A stretch of 64,000 nt of DNA from Alteromonas genovensis (GTDB lineage: Bacteria > Pseudomonadota > Gammaproteobacteria > Enterobacterales > Alteromonadaceae). The stretch's first letter is position 1, and each line of letters starts with the position of its first letter. The translations under genes and the position numbers were made by a program. Of this stretch, positions 9,570-18,424 are shown in pieces. The stretch spans positions 62,001 to 126,000 of the forward strand of contig NZ_JAAAWO010000009.1 of NCBI RefSeq assembly GCF_010500895.1, written 5' to 3'. The notes under the pieces are model-generated. The model was not told where the DNA came from. It made no database searches and saw nothing but the letters and a program-made list of their open reading frames with translations.

Positions 9570-10451
9570 ATGGATGCTGTTAAAAAAAGCCTGATATCGC
9601 TGCATTTTACTGTTGTTCTGCTTGGTGGTACGGCGCTTTTTTCTCGTCTTATCCCGTTAAGTGCTAGCGATATCACGCTGATACGCTCTGTTTTTGCGTG
9701 TATCGCCCTATTTGCATTTCTAACCTTAACGAAAGACGAGCTATCACTTCGTTCTCGCCGTGATTACCTAATTGCTACCGGACTAGGCGTGCTTATGGCA
9801 CTGCATTGGATTTCATACTTTGCGGCCATGCAGTACGCCGGCGTATCGGTAGGAATGATTGCCCTTTTCACCTTTCCTGTTATCACCGTGCTCATTGAGC
9901 CTTTTTTTGAAAAAACAGGATTGGTATGGCAAGACATTGTATCGGCCCTCACCGTTATTGTAGGCGTGTATCTTATTGTGCCCGAGTCTTCGTTGGAAAA
10001 TGAAGTCACGCTTGGTGTATTGATAGGCATTGGCTCGGCTATTTTGTACGCGTTTAGAAATATTATTCATCGCAAGCATTTCAAGCAGTATAGCGGTGCA
10101 AAAGCCATGGCTTGGCAAACGCTCGTGATCATCGCGGTGCTGCTGCCAACCATAAGTAGCAGAATTGGCGAAGCAACAACTCGCGATTGGCTCATGCTAT
10201 TGCTATTAGGTACTGTTTTCACTGCGCTGCCACACGCCCTTATTGCTGCCACTCTACGCCATTTGCGCGCAAAAACCTTTTCTCTCATCGCTTGCATGCA
10301 ACCCCTATACGGCGTCGCACTCGCTATCATTGTGCTTGATGAAAGCCCAACGTTTCGCACCCTCATTGGCGGTATTCTTATTACATCGGCATCGGTTTAC
10401 GAAACGCTTAATACGCACAAACTCCATCAATCAAACGTACAAGATGAGTAG
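9570..10451 (+). CDS. EamA/DMT-superfamily transporter
   Basis: A 293-residue inner-membrane protein with about ten transmembrane helices arranged as two EamA halves (roughly 5-135 and 145-285). Typical features are MALHWISYFAAMQYAGVSVG in the first half and the pair PLYGVALAIIVLDESP at the end of the second. Members export metabolites or drugs; no substrate can be assigned. It begins four bases after the psd stop and ends nine bases before the phosphodiesterase gene, suggesting cotranscription with psd. Confidence 0.85.
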   Translation: MDAVKKSLISLHFTVVLLGGTALFSRLIPLSASDITLIRSVFACIALFAFLTLTKDELSLRSRRDYLIATGLGVLMALHWISYFAAMQYAGVSVGMIALFTFPVITVLIEPFFEKTGLVWQDIVSALTVIVGVYLIVPESSLENEVTLGVLIGIGSAILYAFRNIIHRKHFKQYSGAKAMAWQTLVIIAVLLPTISSRIGEATTRDWLMLLLLGTVFTALPHALIAATLRHLRAKTFSLIACMQPLYGVALAIIVLDESPTFRTLIGGILITSASVYETLNTHKLHQSNVQDE

Positions 10452-10459
10452 GAATAGCT

Positions 10460-11149
10460 ATGCGTATTTTTGCCCACCGTGGTGCCAGTAAAGCCGCTCC
10501 CGAAAATACACTCAAAGCCTTTCATTTGGCTTTTGAGCAGGGCGCTGATGGCATTGAGTTTGATACTTATCAACACGACAGCGGCATTATTGTTTTTCAC
10601 GACAGGCTGCTGCTTCGACGGGCCCGTACTCCTGGTTATTTATTAGATACGCCATGGTCTACCTTGCGCCACTTAGATATTGGTGAAGGTGAGTGCATTC
10701 CTACGTTGGACAACACCCTAGCTACGGTGCCTATAGGGCGCTGGTGCAATATTGAAATAAAGCACCTTCAGTGTATCGACACTTGGGTAACTCAAACTAA
10801 ACAGGCCATCGCACAAAGTGCGGTTGCAGAAGAGCAGGTGCTTGTATCGTCATTTAACCACCATTGGCTTGCTGGTATTGTCGCTCGTTGGCCCGAGGTA
10901 AAAATAGGTGCATTAACCGCAAGCTACGAACTGGACTGCACAGCAAGTGCAATAGCACTTAACGCTTACTCTGTGAACATTGCATTAGACGCAGTAGAAA
11001 AAGACTTTGTGGAAGAAGTGCGCTCTCAAGGCTTTGAAGTGTATGTGTACACGGTGGATGAACCAAGAGATATGCAGCAGTTAGCCGCGTGGGGAGTAAC
11101 AGGTATATTTACCAATGTGCCGAATAAAGCGATTGAGGTTTTGAGGTAA
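10460..11149 (+). CDS. ugpQ: Glycerophosphodiester phosphodiesterase
   Basis: A 229-residue GDPD-family TIM barrel that would hydrolyse glycerophosphodiesters, such as deacylated phospholipids, to glycerol-3-phosphate plus alcohol. Catalytic elements are visible: FAHRGASKAAPENT at the N-terminus, the metal ligands E-x-D in IEFDTYQHD, the second His in VFHDRLLLRR, and a Glu in IEIKHL. There is no signal peptide, so it is cytoplasmic, like UgpQ rather than GlpQ. AGGAAT lies six bases before the ATG. The position behind psd and a transporter fits lipid turnover. Confidence 0.9.
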   Translation: MRIFAHRGASKAAPENTLKAFHLAFEQGADGIEFDTYQHDSGIIVFHDRLLLRRARTPGYLLDTPWSTLRHLDIGEGECIPTLDNTLATVPIGRWCNIEIKHLQCIDTWVTQTKQAIAQSAVAEEQVLVSSFNHHWLAGIVARWPEVKIGALTASYELDCTASAIALNAYSVNIALDAVEKDFVEEVRSQGFEVYVYTVDEPRDMQQLAAWGVTGIFTNVPNKAIEVLR

Positions 11150-11171
11150 AATTCAAATCTGAAGTAGTCGG

Positions 11172-11609
11172 CTACTTTGCCTCTGTCGATAAGTGATTCG
11201 ACAATACAGAGTTTTTGCAGCACTTACATTGACGGCAAAGACGCATGTTTACCCAATGCCCCGCTACAATCAAAAATGCACCCGTCGCTATAGTGAAGGG
11301 CTCGTAGGACTCGCCAAATATATCTTTATTCCAATAAATTACGCCACCGGTTAACAGCAAAGCAAGTGGATAATACCGACCGTGATAACGGGTTGCACCG
11401 CTAATGAGGGCTACTGCGCCAACCAATAAAGAAAATGACAAGATGGTGCGCTCGAACCAGACCTGAGCAAAAAAGGTTGAACCAATCAATGGCAACAGAG
11501 GAATAAGTACTGGCAGCGCAAGGCAATGCAGCGCACACAGACCAGACACCCAAATGCCTAATTTGTCTAATTTGTCTAATTTCGCTGGATTGTCATCAAG
11601 AGGAGCCAT
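11172..11609 (-). CDS. MerC-domain membrane protein
   Basis: A 145-residue protein of the MerC family (mercuric transport fold), with four predicted transmembrane helices and the family signature around CALHCLALP in helix 1, plus a cysteine cluster CRQCKCC near the C-terminus. Classical MerC moves Hg(II), but chromosomal members outside mer operons are often metal-homeostasis proteins. A Zur-like palindrome 31-43 bases upstream of the start suggests zinc-responsive expression, so a role in zinc handling is my inference. A 9-base duplication (TTGTCTAAT twice on the plus strand, around 11561-11578) encodes LDKLDK at the N-terminus. Confidence 0.8.
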   Translation of the reverse strand: MAPLDDNPAKLDKLDKLGIWVSGLCALHCLALPVLIPLLPLIGSTFFAQVWFERTILSFSLLVGAVALISGATRYHGRYYPLALLLTGGVIYWNKDIFGESYEPFTIATGAFLIVAGHWVNMRLCRQCKCCKNSVLSNHLSTEAK

Positions 11610-11639
11610 GGATACCTTATATTAAAACGTGTCAGAGAC

Positions 11640-11652
11640 GTTATAATATAAC
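11640..11652. promoter_or_regulatory. Zur-like operator
   Basis: GTTATAATATAAC is a perfect 13-base dyad and equals the core of the gammaproteobacterial Zur box (GTTATANTATAAC). It stands 31 bases before the ATG of the MerC-domain gene. Binding is inferred from sequence only. Confidence 0.65.
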
Positions 11653-11734
11653 AAATTGGGAGAAATGAAAAATTTCTTCGCATTAAACTTTATATCGAAT
11701 TCGCGCAGTTCATGTCCGATTGCACTCTATCGTG

Positions 11735-12541
11735 CTACTCGTTTGGAGAGGATGCGCCGCTATCGGTGGAATAAGTGGCGAGCAACTGGTCGCTTTGCTC
11801 GTCTTTTGCGAAATAATCTGCAATGGATAACAGGTTGAATCCCTCAGATTCTAAAGAAGGTAACTGCTGCTTTAAAAATGCGATGGTTTCAGGGTGGGGA
11901 TGGCCGATAACAACCACATAGCCTTTAGCTTTTGCTATATCTTTCATTCTCTTAAATTGGCGTTCGAAAAATGCCGTGTTGCGCTGATGATCTAAAAAAA
12001 TCTGGCGGCTGGCATTTGGCACCCCCACCCGTTCAGCAACTTCTTGAGCTTTGGTTAAGACGGTTGTCCTGCTGTCTACAAAAAACAAACCTTGGCGCTT
12101 AATTTCTTCCATAAGCGCTTTCATTGAGTCTTCTTGCCCAGTGAAGGCGCTCCCCATGTGGTTATTTACCCCAATTGCATTAGGAACACTTTTGATGGCT
12201 TTTCGCAATGTATGGGTAATGGCACCAGGAAACATATCTGTACTCAAACCTAAGGGCCCCATGGACTTGTGATTTGTGGCTTGCATCGGCATATGCAACA
12301 TCACAGGGCGACCTTCATTTTCAGCGCGTTGAGCAATGCTTGTTGACAGCGGCGTTTGCGGAAGAATAGAAAACGCCACCTCTTTAGGAAGTGAAAATGC
12401 GGCCACATCAGTAGGTCTGTAGCCAAGGTCATCGAGAATAACAATGATATTAGGCTTTGCAAAAGCAGATAAGCTTGTGAGGCTGCAAGTAGCAGCACTC
12501 ATCGCTATAGTTACGCTAATTAAAAAACGACGCACGTGCAC
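11735..12541 (-). CDS. yibQ: Divergent polysaccharide deacetylase family protein YibQ
   Basis: A 268-residue exported protein (signal peptide ending near SAFAKP) of the divergent polysaccharide deacetylase family (DUF610). Seen: IIVILDDLGYRPTDV at the start of the barrel, VMLHMPMQ, GVNNHMGSAFT, FFVDSRTT and VVIGHPHPETI, all typical of YibQ. The enzymatic substrate is unknown; the fold predicts action on envelope glycans. It lies downstream of envC on the same strand, the E. coli arrangement, which ties it to cell-wall remodelling. A 196-base gap separates it from the envC stop. Confidence 0.9.
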   Translation of the reverse strand: MHVRRFLISVTIAMSAATCSLTSLSAFAKPNIIVILDDLGYRPTDVAAFSLPKEVAFSILPQTPLSTSIAQRAENEGRPVMLHMPMQATNHKSMGPLGLSTDMFPGAITHTLRKAIKSVPNAIGVNNHMGSAFTGQEDSMKALMEEIKRQGLFFVDSRTTVLTKAQEVAERVGVPNASRQIFLDHQRNTAFFERQFKRMKDIAKAKGYVVVIGHPHPETIAFLKQQLPSLESEGFNLLSIADYFAKDEQSDQLLATYSTDSGASSPNE

Positions 12542-12687
12542 CTAACAATATCCATTGATTTATTATTATTTGTTCCTGGTATTTACCAGCGCTTATTATA
12601 AACACCAAGCCAGTGAAACAGACGACTAAGAGGTGTTGACCTAGCATACCAAGTAATGAATTTGACACAACTCGCCGTGCAGAATAG

Positions 12688-12732
12688 CGACTCAATACAT
12701 AGCTACTGAATACACGGCCACTTAATACAAAC
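12688..12732. repeat. 15-bp imperfect minisatellite, three units
   Basis: Units begin at 12688, 12703 and 12718 (CGACTCAATACATAG, CTACTGAATACACGG, CCACTTAATACAAAC). The AATACA core is invariant and the unit length exact. It lies just past the envC stop, between envC and yibQ. Confidence 0.75.
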
Positions 12733-12737
12733 CCTAG

Positions 12738-13916
12738 CTAGTTTATAAAAATCGTCGGGTTAACTGCTTTGCCTTTATGACGAATTTCAAAGTAGAGGTT
12801 CGGAAACTCTTGCCCCCCGCTTCGCCCTACCAAAGCGATACGCTCTCCCCTTCGCACGTCATCTCCCGCCTGCTTTAAAAGCGCTTGATTGTGCCCGTAC
12901 ACACTCATGTAACCGTCACCGTGGTCGACAATAGAGACCAACCCAAAACCGCGTAGCCAATCAGCATACAGCACCTTACCCTGTGCAATACTATTTACCG
13001 GGTCGCCCTCTGCGCCATCAATAACAATGCCTTTCCATCGTACCTGCCCCTGCCTTCTGTTTCCAAACAGCTTGCGTATGCGACCTTTCACTGGCGAATC
13101 GAGCTGACCTTTTAGCTTGGCTAATCCGTCTAGCGTAATCGTCGCTTCTCTTGCCGCTCGCTCAGCCGCAATGCGCGCTTTTTCGATAGCATCCACTAAG
13201 GCTTTTTCGTTTGCTTGCAGGGAGGCAATTCGTTGGCTTTCTGACGCAATCGTTTGATTGAGCTTATTCAGTGTGGCTTTGCGATCGTTCTGGCGAGTAA
13301 GCAAGATAGCCCGCTGATTTTCTTGCTCATCTTGAAGGCGCGCTAACGATTCTGCTTTTTCAACCAATTCCGCGTTAACTGCTTCTAAGCGAGCCACGTT
13401 ATCCCTAAACGTTTCAATCTCTTTTTGACGTGCTTTCGCAACATACTTGTAATAGGTGATGACGCGCTCAAAGGACTTAGCGTCTTCTTGATAAAACAGC
13501 ATTTTTGCATAGTCGTAGTGCCCTGCCATAAAGGCGCTTTTAAGCTGACTGGCAAGTAACGACTGTTGCTGACGAATCGCGGTTTTCAATTCGCTCTGCT
13601 CTTTTTGGAGTGCCTGTTGCTCGTCTTTTATCTTATCTAAAGACTGCTTGGTGCTACTCAATGCTTTAGCGATCTTGGCTATTTCCAGCTCAGACTGCTT
13701 AAGCACACCCTCAAGCTCCTCTGCACTTGCCTTACTATTTTTAAGCACCTGTTGCCTAGCGACTAATTCGGCCTGAAGTTGTGCCAGCTGCTCTTTTTGT
13801 TGTGCTTGCCTAACTTGTTGACTAGAGCCCTGATCAGAGTCCTGACTGCACGCAAGGGGCGAGACAAGCATTAGCAAGCAAAAAGACAGCAGAGAAAGCG
13901 CGGTTCTTAAAAACAT
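12738..13916 (-). CDS. envC: Murein hydrolase activator EnvC
   Basis: A periplasmic divisome factor that activates amidases AmiA/AmiB during cell separation. The 392-residue protein has a signal sequence, a very long coiled coil (about 30-260, heptads rich in Gln/Glu/Lys/Ala), and a degenerate LytM (M23) domain at the C-terminus (about 285-392). The zinc-ligand pattern of active M23 peptidases is incomplete (GIVIDGAEGD in place of the first His/Asp motif, YFEIRH at the end), as in E. coli EnvC, so it should activate rather than cut. The sequence after the signal peptide begins with Cys-Ser (ACSQDSD), which might allow lipidation. The gpmM gene found upstream of envC in E. coli is absent. Confidence 0.94.
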   Translation of the reverse strand: MFLRTALSLLSFCLLMLVSPLACSQDSDQGSSQQVRQAQQKEQLAQLQAELVARQQVLKNSKASAEELEGVLKQSELEIAKIAKALSSTKQSLDKIKDEQQALQKEQSELKTAIRQQQSLLASQLKSAFMAGHYDYAKMLFYQEDAKSFERVITYYKYVAKARQKEIETFRDNVARLEAVNAELVEKAESLARLQDEQENQRAILLTRQNDRKATLNKLNQTIASESQRIASLQANEKALVDAIEKARIAAERAAREATITLDGLAKLKGQLDSPVKGRIRKLFGNRRQGQVRWKGIVIDGAEGDPVNSIAQGKVLYADWLRGFGLVSIVDHGDGYMSVYGHNQALLKQAGDDVRRGERIALVGRSGGQEFPNLYFEIRHKGKAVNPTIFIN

Positions 13917-14226
13917 AAAAGCGGTGAAGATATCCTATTAACAAGCATGGCTGTGTATAAATTTGAAATGATGAACTCATCGAGCATCTAAAAATAACGA
14001 ACCTTAACTAAAATCGCGCGCATTTAATGACAAAGCGCGGGTATTCGTTCCAAAATCAGTGTATCTGAGGCTTTGCCATAATCCCAGTTCAATTTCGCCG
14101 TAATATCAACCATCTGAAGCAAATGGGAATGCTGATGCGAGCGACGAATAACGGCAGGCTGGTTTCTCGCCGATTTTTCTATATACTTTGCACTCTTTTC
14201 AAGGTCTGTAGACAGGGTTAGCAGTA
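13917..14226. other. Divergent intergenic region envC/yibN
   Basis: 310 bases between two divergent starts. A 90-codon minus-strand frame (14024-14296) overlaps the yibN start, has no family character and is probably not a gene. gpmM occupies this position in E. coli and no remnant of it can be recognised. Confidence 0.5.
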
Positions 14227-14652
14227 ATGGATCAACTAATTGAATTTGCCAGCAACAATATTGTTCTTGCTGGTGTGTGGGTGGCGTTAGTGGCAATGTT
14301 GATATTTAGTTATGTCAGCGGGCTCACCTCGTCGGTAAAAGAATTAAGCACCCATGAAGCAACGCTTTTAATTAATAAAGAAGACGCGGTGATATTTGAT
14401 ACTCGTCCCGCAAAAGACTTTAAAACCGGACACATTCTCGGTGCTAGACAAATAAAACCAGAAGAGCTTCGCGAGAAAAACTTCAAGAAGCTTGAAAACA
14501 GCAAAGACAAACCCATTATCGTAGTATGCGCTATGGGTAATCAGGCTCGTGGTACAGCAAGTGCGATGCAAAAAGACGGCTTCGCAAATGTGAATGTATT
14601 GAAAGGCGGTATGAATGCGTGGCAAAGCGCCAGCCTTCCCGTTTCAAAATAA
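14227..14652 (+). CDS. yibN: Membrane-anchored rhodanese-like protein YibN
   Basis: 141 residues: one N-terminal transmembrane helix (about 10-32), then a rhodanese domain with FDTRPAKDFKTGHILGA and the active-site loop VVCAMGNQARG (Cys101). Rhodaneses carry sulfur on this Cys; in E. coli YibN is an inner-membrane protein encoded beside grxC and secB. It is the first gene of a yibN-grxC-secB-gpsA run, with 13 bases to grxC. Confidence 0.92.
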   Translation: MDQLIEFASNNIVLAGVWVALVAMLIFSYVSGLTSSVKELSTHEATLLINKEDAVIFDTRPAKDFKTGHILGARQIKPEELREKNFKKLENSKDKPIIVVCAMGNQARGTASAMQKDGFANVNVLKGGMNAWQSASLPVSK

Positions 14653-14665
14653 TAGGTAACCTTTT

Positions 14666-14926
14666 ATGAGCAACGTTGAACTATACACCAAGGGCCATTG
14701 CCCATATTGCCATCGTGCAAAAGCACTACTTACGCAAAAAGGTGTTGAATTTACTGAATATCCCATCGACGTGCAGCCTGAATTGCGCGACGTTATGATT
14801 GAGCGTGCAAACGGTGGCTGGATAGTACCGCAGATTTTTATCAATGATCAGCACGTTGGCGGCTGTGACGAGATGATGGCTTTAGAAGCCGCGAGTAAAC
14901 TCGACCCAATGCTGGGTTTAGCTTAA
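14666..14926 (+). CDS. grxC: Glutaredoxin 3
   Basis: An 86-residue dithiol glutaredoxin that reduces protein disulfides and glutathione mixed disulfides in the cytoplasm. The active site CPYC is at residues 12-15, the cis-proline motif is in WIVPQIFIND, and the GSH-binding GGCDEM follows. It lies between yibN and secB, as in E. coli. Confidence 0.96.
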   Translation: MSNVELYTKGHCPYCHRAKALLTQKGVEFTEYPIDVQPELRDVMIERANGGWIVPQIFINDQHVGGCDEMMALEAASKLDPMLGLA

Positions 14927-14988
14927 AGCGTCAGCACGACAGCAACGCTCTAAATTTAAAATAAAACAACAAATAAATAGGAACTATC

Positions 14989-15498
14989 ATGGCTGACGAA
15001 AATCAGACAAATAACGGCGAGGCTGCAGGCGAACAGGCTCAGCAAGGACCACAGTTTAATATTCAACGCATTTACACCAAAGATATTTCTTTTGAATCAC
15101 CCAATGCGCCGGCTATCTACACAAAAGAGTGGAAGCCTGAAATTAAGCTGGATATCGACACTAGCACAAACAAGCTAGAAGAGAACGTATACGAAGTGGT
15201 ACTTTCTGTTACCGTTACTGCGTCTCTTGGCGAAGAAACAGCGTTCCTTTGTGAAGTTCAGCAGGCAGGAATCTTTGCTATTGGCGAAATGCCAGATCAG
15301 AACAAAGCACATACTCTTGGTTCGTTCTGCCCGAATATGCTTTTCCCTTATGCACGTGAAACCATCTCTAACTTGGTCAACCGCGGGACTTTCCCTCCGC
15401 TTAACCTTGCACCTGTAAACTTTGATGCAATTTTTGCAGCTTATGTGCAAAAACGTGCGCAACAAGCACAGGGCCAAGCGCCTAAGATGGACGCGTAA
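14989..15498 (+). CDS. secB: Protein-export chaperone SecB
   Basis: SecB is a tetrameric cytoplasmic chaperone that keeps preproteins unfolded and hands them to SecA. The 169-residue sequence shows [19 protein letters not shown] at the N-terminus, CEVQQAGIF in the centre and the [30 protein letters not shown] block. The acidic/Gln-rich first 20 residues and the C-terminal [15 protein letters not shown] tail are variable in the family. gpsA starts only five bases after the stop, so the two are very probably cotranscribed. Confidence 0.97.
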   Translation: MADENQTNNGEAAGEQAQQGPQFNIQRIYTKDISFESPNAPAIYTKEWKPEIKLDIDTSTNKLEENVYEVVLSVTVTASLGEETAFLCEVQQAGIFAIGEMPDQNKAHTLGSFCPNMLFPYARETISNLVNRGTFPPLNLAPVNFDAIFAAYVQKRAQQAQGQAPKMDA

Positions 15499-15503
15499 AT
15501 AAC

Positions 15504-16568
15504 GTGAACACTAAGACGGCTTGTGAACCTTCGGTTTCTGCTGCGTCTACCTCGGTACCATCTACAACGGTATCGTCTACCTCGGTATTGGGAGCAGGGT
15601 CTTACGGCACTGCTCTTGCTTTTTGTCTTGCCAGAAATGGTAAACCAACACTGTTGTGGGGTCGGGACGAAAAGCACATACAAGCACTCGCAGAGTCTCG
15701 AGAAAATGCTCGATACTTACCAGGAGCAACGTTTCCTGATGCGCTGCAGGTAGATGCTGATTTAGAAAGCGTTGTGGCAGCAAGCGTAGACATATTAGTC
15801 GTGGTTCCAAGCCACGCTTTTGCAGCTATGTTGACAAGCTTAAAGCCCTTGCTAAAACCTCATCACAGAGTTATTTGGGCGACAAAAGGTCTTGAACCAA
15901 AAACAGGACGTTTGTTGCGAGAAGTAGCAGAAGAAATTTTAGGCCTTGATTACCCTCTAGCGGTACTCTCCGGCCCAACCTTCGCCAAAGAAATGGTAGC
16001 GGGATTGCCCACTGCTATATCGCTGTCTTCTACTGACGATACTTTCGCTGATGAATTTTCGGCAAAGCTTCACTGTGCAAAATCATTCAGAGTGTATAAA
16101 AACTCAGACTTTACTGGCGTACAGCTTGGCGGTGCAGTGAAAAACGTTATCGCGATCGGTGCGGGATTGGCCGACGGTTTGGGCTTTGGTGCAAACGCTC
16201 GTACTGCGCTGATAACCCGTGGTCTTGCCGAACTAACCCGCTTAGGCGTAAAGCTCGGCTCCAACCCTGAAACCTTTATGGGCATGGCTGGACTTGGCGA
16301 CTTAGTGCTTACCTGCACAGATAATCAGTCTCGAAACCGCCGCTTTGGCTTGGCACTGGGTCAAGGTAAATCCGTTGACGTAGCCATAGAAGAAATTGGG
16401 CAAGTGGTTGAAGGTTACAGAAATACCGAAGAAGTGCATATATTGTCGAACAAGGTGGGTGTAGAAATGCCGATTTGTGAGCAAATTTATGCCGTTCTGT
16501 ATCACGACAAAAACCCTAAAGAGGCCGCTTTAGCGCTGTTAGGACGGGACCTTCGAACTGAGGGCTAG
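15504..16568 (+). CDS. gpsA: NAD(P)H-dependent glycerol-3-phosphate dehydrogenase
   Basis: Makes sn-glycerol-3-phosphate for phospholipid synthesis from dihydroxyacetone phosphate. Seen: the Rossmann motif [10 protein letters not shown] (30-39), [21 protein letters not shown], the catalytic Lys in [17 protein letters not shown], and [10 protein letters not shown]. The N-terminus is unusual: about 28 residues precede the GAG motif instead of the usual 7-10, and they contain a Ser/Thr-rich tract from a 15-base triplication that runs into the first beta strand (SVLGAG). The GTG at 15504 is the only sensible start after secB. cysE, which follows gpsA in E. coli, is missing; a strong terminator follows. 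Confidence 0.95.
   Translation: MNTKTACEPSVSAASTSVPSTTVSSTSVLGAGSYGTALAFCLARNGKPTLLWGRDEKHIQALAESRENARYLPGATFPDALQVDADLESVVAASVDILVVVPSHAFAAMLTSLKPLLKPHHRVIWATKGLEPKTGRLLREVAEEILGLDYPLAVLSGPTFAKEMVAGLPTAISLSSTDDTFADEFSAKLHCAKSFRVYKNSDFTGVQLGGAVKNVIAIGAGLADGLGFGANARTALITRGLAELTRLGVKLGSNPETFMGMAGLGDLVLTCTDNQSRNRRFGLALGQGKSVDVAIEEIGQVVEGYRNTEEVHILSNKVGVEMPICEQIYAVLYHDKNPKEAALALLGRDLRTEG
15546..15590 (+). repeat. In-frame 15-bp triplication in the 5' end of gpsA
   Basis: Three 15-base units start at 15546, 15561 and 15576 (TCTACCTCGGTACCA, TCTACAACGGTATCG, TCTACCTCGGTATTG). They encode [10 protein letters not shown] and STSVL. The last unit supplies the first beta-strand residues of the NAD-binding fold. 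Confidence 0.85.
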
Positions 16569-16628
16569 TCGTTTCCAGTGACTGAAACTTCGTTTGCCCA
16601 AGCATTGTAAAAGCGCAAATGTAACACT

Positions 16629-16666
16629 AAAAAAAGCGCAGCGTTTTATCACGCTGCGCTTTTTTT
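16629..16666. terminator. Bidirectional terminator between gpsA and trmL
   Basis: An A-rich tract, AGCGCAGCGT arm, seven-base spacer, ACGCTGCGCT arm and a T7 run (stem about 16632-16644 with 16651-16663). Poly-A/poly-T on both sides allows termination of both converging transcripts. Confidence 0.9.
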
Positions 16667-16745
16667 ACGCTTTTAAGAAGGTATGCAGGGTGAGGGAGTC
16701 TCAACGCGAAATGGCCTCGACGAGAAATGGTTTCGCTGTCAAAGA

Positions 16746-17210
16746 CTATCTTGCTCCTTCGTATCCCATTTGACGCCAGCTCTCATAAACAAACACAGAC
16801 ACGGCATTAGAAAGATTCATACTGCGACTGTCTGGCAGCATAGGAATTCTTACTCGCTGCCCTTCAGGAAGAGACTGAATAAATTCATCAGGTAGCCCTC
16901 TCGTCTCAGGGCCAAATATTAACGCATCACCTTTTTTAAAGCTGACATCGCTATGAAACGCTTTTCCTTTTGTGGTGCATGCAAAAATTCGCGTGGGTTT
17001 TGCATCTTCAATGTAGGCGTCTAAATTTGCATGTCGCTTCACATGGGCAAACTCATGATAATCGAGGCCAGCCCGTCGTACTCGTTTATCGTCCCATTCA
17101 AAGCCAAGCGGCTCAATGAGGTGTAGCGCGAAACCACTATTGGCGCATAAACGAATAATGTTACCTGTATTTGGTGGAATTTCAGGTTGGAAAAGTACAA
17201 TATCAAACAT
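16746..17210 (-). CDS. trmL: tRNA (cytidine(34)/cmnm5U(34)-2'-O)-methyltransferase TrmL
   Basis: A SPOUT-fold methyltransferase that 2'-O-methylates the wobble base of tRNA-Leu species. The protein of about 154 residues starts [17 protein letters not shown], and has [27 protein letters not shown] and the AdoMet-knot motif [18 protein letters not shown], nearly identical to E. coli TrmL (YibK). The start at 17210 is chosen because the upstream extension to 17297 overlaps pldB and does not match the family. It sits downstream of gpsA in convergent orientation. Confidence 0.95.
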   Translation of the reverse strand: MFDIVLFQPEIPPNTGNIIRLCANSGFALHLIEPLGFEWDDKRVRRAGLDYHEFAHVKRHANLDAYIEDAKPTRIFACTTKGKAFHSDVSFKKGDALIFGPETRGLPDEFIQSLPEGQRVRIPMLPDSRSMNLSNAVSVFVYESWRQMGYEGAR

Positions 17211-17277
17211 GCTGTGAGTTCTACTTACTGCTATAAAGTTAAGGGCTATGGAATGAGTTGCGATACTTCCATTGCGT

Positions 17278-18243
17278 TTAGCTAGAAAGGTAATCACATA
17301 GTCGATTAAGCACGGGCTCGCGTATGGAGTCCGACTCGGTAAATAACTCGTGATAGGCCCTTGGTATGACTTCTAACTCTGCATTTGGCATTTTCTTTGC
17401 CACTCGGCGCTGACGAGTATTATCAATAATGCTGTCACCATCGGCACTAAAAATTATCATAGGTGTGGTGACGGCCCTAGCACTATCTTCTATTCGGTGC
17501 ATAGCTTCATGTGCAGCAGCTAGCCATTCTGTCGTCACGCCGCCCAGCTGTATTTCTTGCTCTTCATCATACAGCGAACGAAATAGCGCGTAGCGGGATT
17601 TGCTGTGAGTGAGTTTATTCAATGAATAGGGGAATGCGATGTAAGGCGTTTGGCCAAAAAAGTACCCCGACTGCTGCTTTCTCATTCTATTTACGGCCAG
17701 ACCGGTACGAATAAGTCCGTTGGCCACCCAGTCAGGCAAGGCTGGCTTGATACCAAACATAGGCGAAGCCAATACGGCTTTGTCAAATAAAGTAGGCACC
17801 CGTAGCAGAGTAAGGGCACCAATTGCTCCACCCATTGAGTGACACACAAGCTGTAACTCGCCACACTGTTTTGGCTTTACTATTTCTTTAACGAAGGTGA
17901 TCAGGTCGTCCACATAATCATCGAAGCTGCTTACATAGCCATGCTGAGGGTCGTGAGTCAGCCTATCGGACAGCCCTTGTCCTCGATGATCAAGAATGAA
18001 GACAGCAAACCCATTTTGGTATAGGTCAAAAATAAGCTCTTTATACTTTAAGTAAGACTCAATTCTGCCAGAACTGATCACCACCGTAGAACGCGGGTTC
18101 TTTGGAATACAAAACGCGTACCGAACACTGAAACCTTCTTGGCCTTTAAAAGCCCCTTCAGTGACGTGCTCTTGCCAGAATGGGTTTATTGCCGTAGCAA
18201 ACGTCGTCGCCAGGTCATTTTCAGACGTGAACGTCCATTCCAT
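17278..18243 (-). CDS. pldB: Lysophospholipase L2-like alpha/beta hydrolase
   Basis: A 321-residue alpha/beta hydrolase of the PldB/monoacylglycerol lipase type, expected to hydrolyse lysophospholipids or monoacylglycerols. Seen: the oxyanion strand [27 protein letters not shown], the nucleophile elbow in [15 protein letters not shown], the acid in [10 protein letters not shown] and the C-terminal His in [13 protein letters not shown]. No signal peptide is apparent. It is upstream of trmL on the same strand. Confidence 0.88.
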   Translation of the reverse strand: MEWTFTSENDLATTFATAINPFWQEHVTEGAFKGQEGFSVRYAFCIPKNPRSTVVISSGRIESYLKYKELIFDLYQNGFAVFILDHRGQGLSDRLTHDPQHGYVSSFDDYVDDLITFVKEIVKPKQCGELQLVCHSMGGAIGALTLLRVPTLFDKAVLASPMFGIKPALPDWVANGLIRTGLAVNRMRKQQSGYFFGQTPYIAFPYSLNKLTHSKSRYALFRSLYDEEQEIQLGGVTTEWLAAAHEAMHRIEDSARAVTTPMIIFSADGDSIIDNTRQRRVAKKMPNAELEVIPRAYHELFTESDSIREPVLNRLCDYLSS

Positions 18244-18343
18244 GTGTTTTGCCTTGTTATAAAGTTGTTATATCGAAATGATACCTAAAAACCTAGGTAC
18301 TTTACCAACATACTCACAAAGTTTTATTTATTTAATAGCAGAT

Positions 18344-18409
18344 TAGGGCGTGTTGAGCTTTTACGTACGAGTTTTGGGCTAAATGTACAGCAAAGATCAA
18401 CACGCCCTA
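18344..18409. mobile_element. 66-bp palindrome-ended MITE/REP-like element
   Basis: Perfect 13-base inverted ends, TAGGGCGTGTTGA (18344-18356) and TCAACACGCCCTA (18397-18409), flank a 40-base core between pldB and cpxA. A partial, diverged copy of its right half occurs at 50832-50853, so it is a dispersed repeat. There is no coding capacity. Whether it is a MITE moved by a DDE transposase or a REP-type element is open; no clear target duplication is visible. Confidence 0.5.
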
Positions 18410-18424
18410 GGGTAATACCATGCA

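Noticed and set aside
12738..13050. Loss of zinc ligands in the EnvC LytM domain as a defect
   Set aside because: EnvC is an amidase activator with a naturally degenerate LytM domain.
14024..14296. 90-codon minus-strand frame between envC and yibN
   Set aside because: It overlaps the yibN start on the opposite strand, has no ribosome site and no family resemblance.
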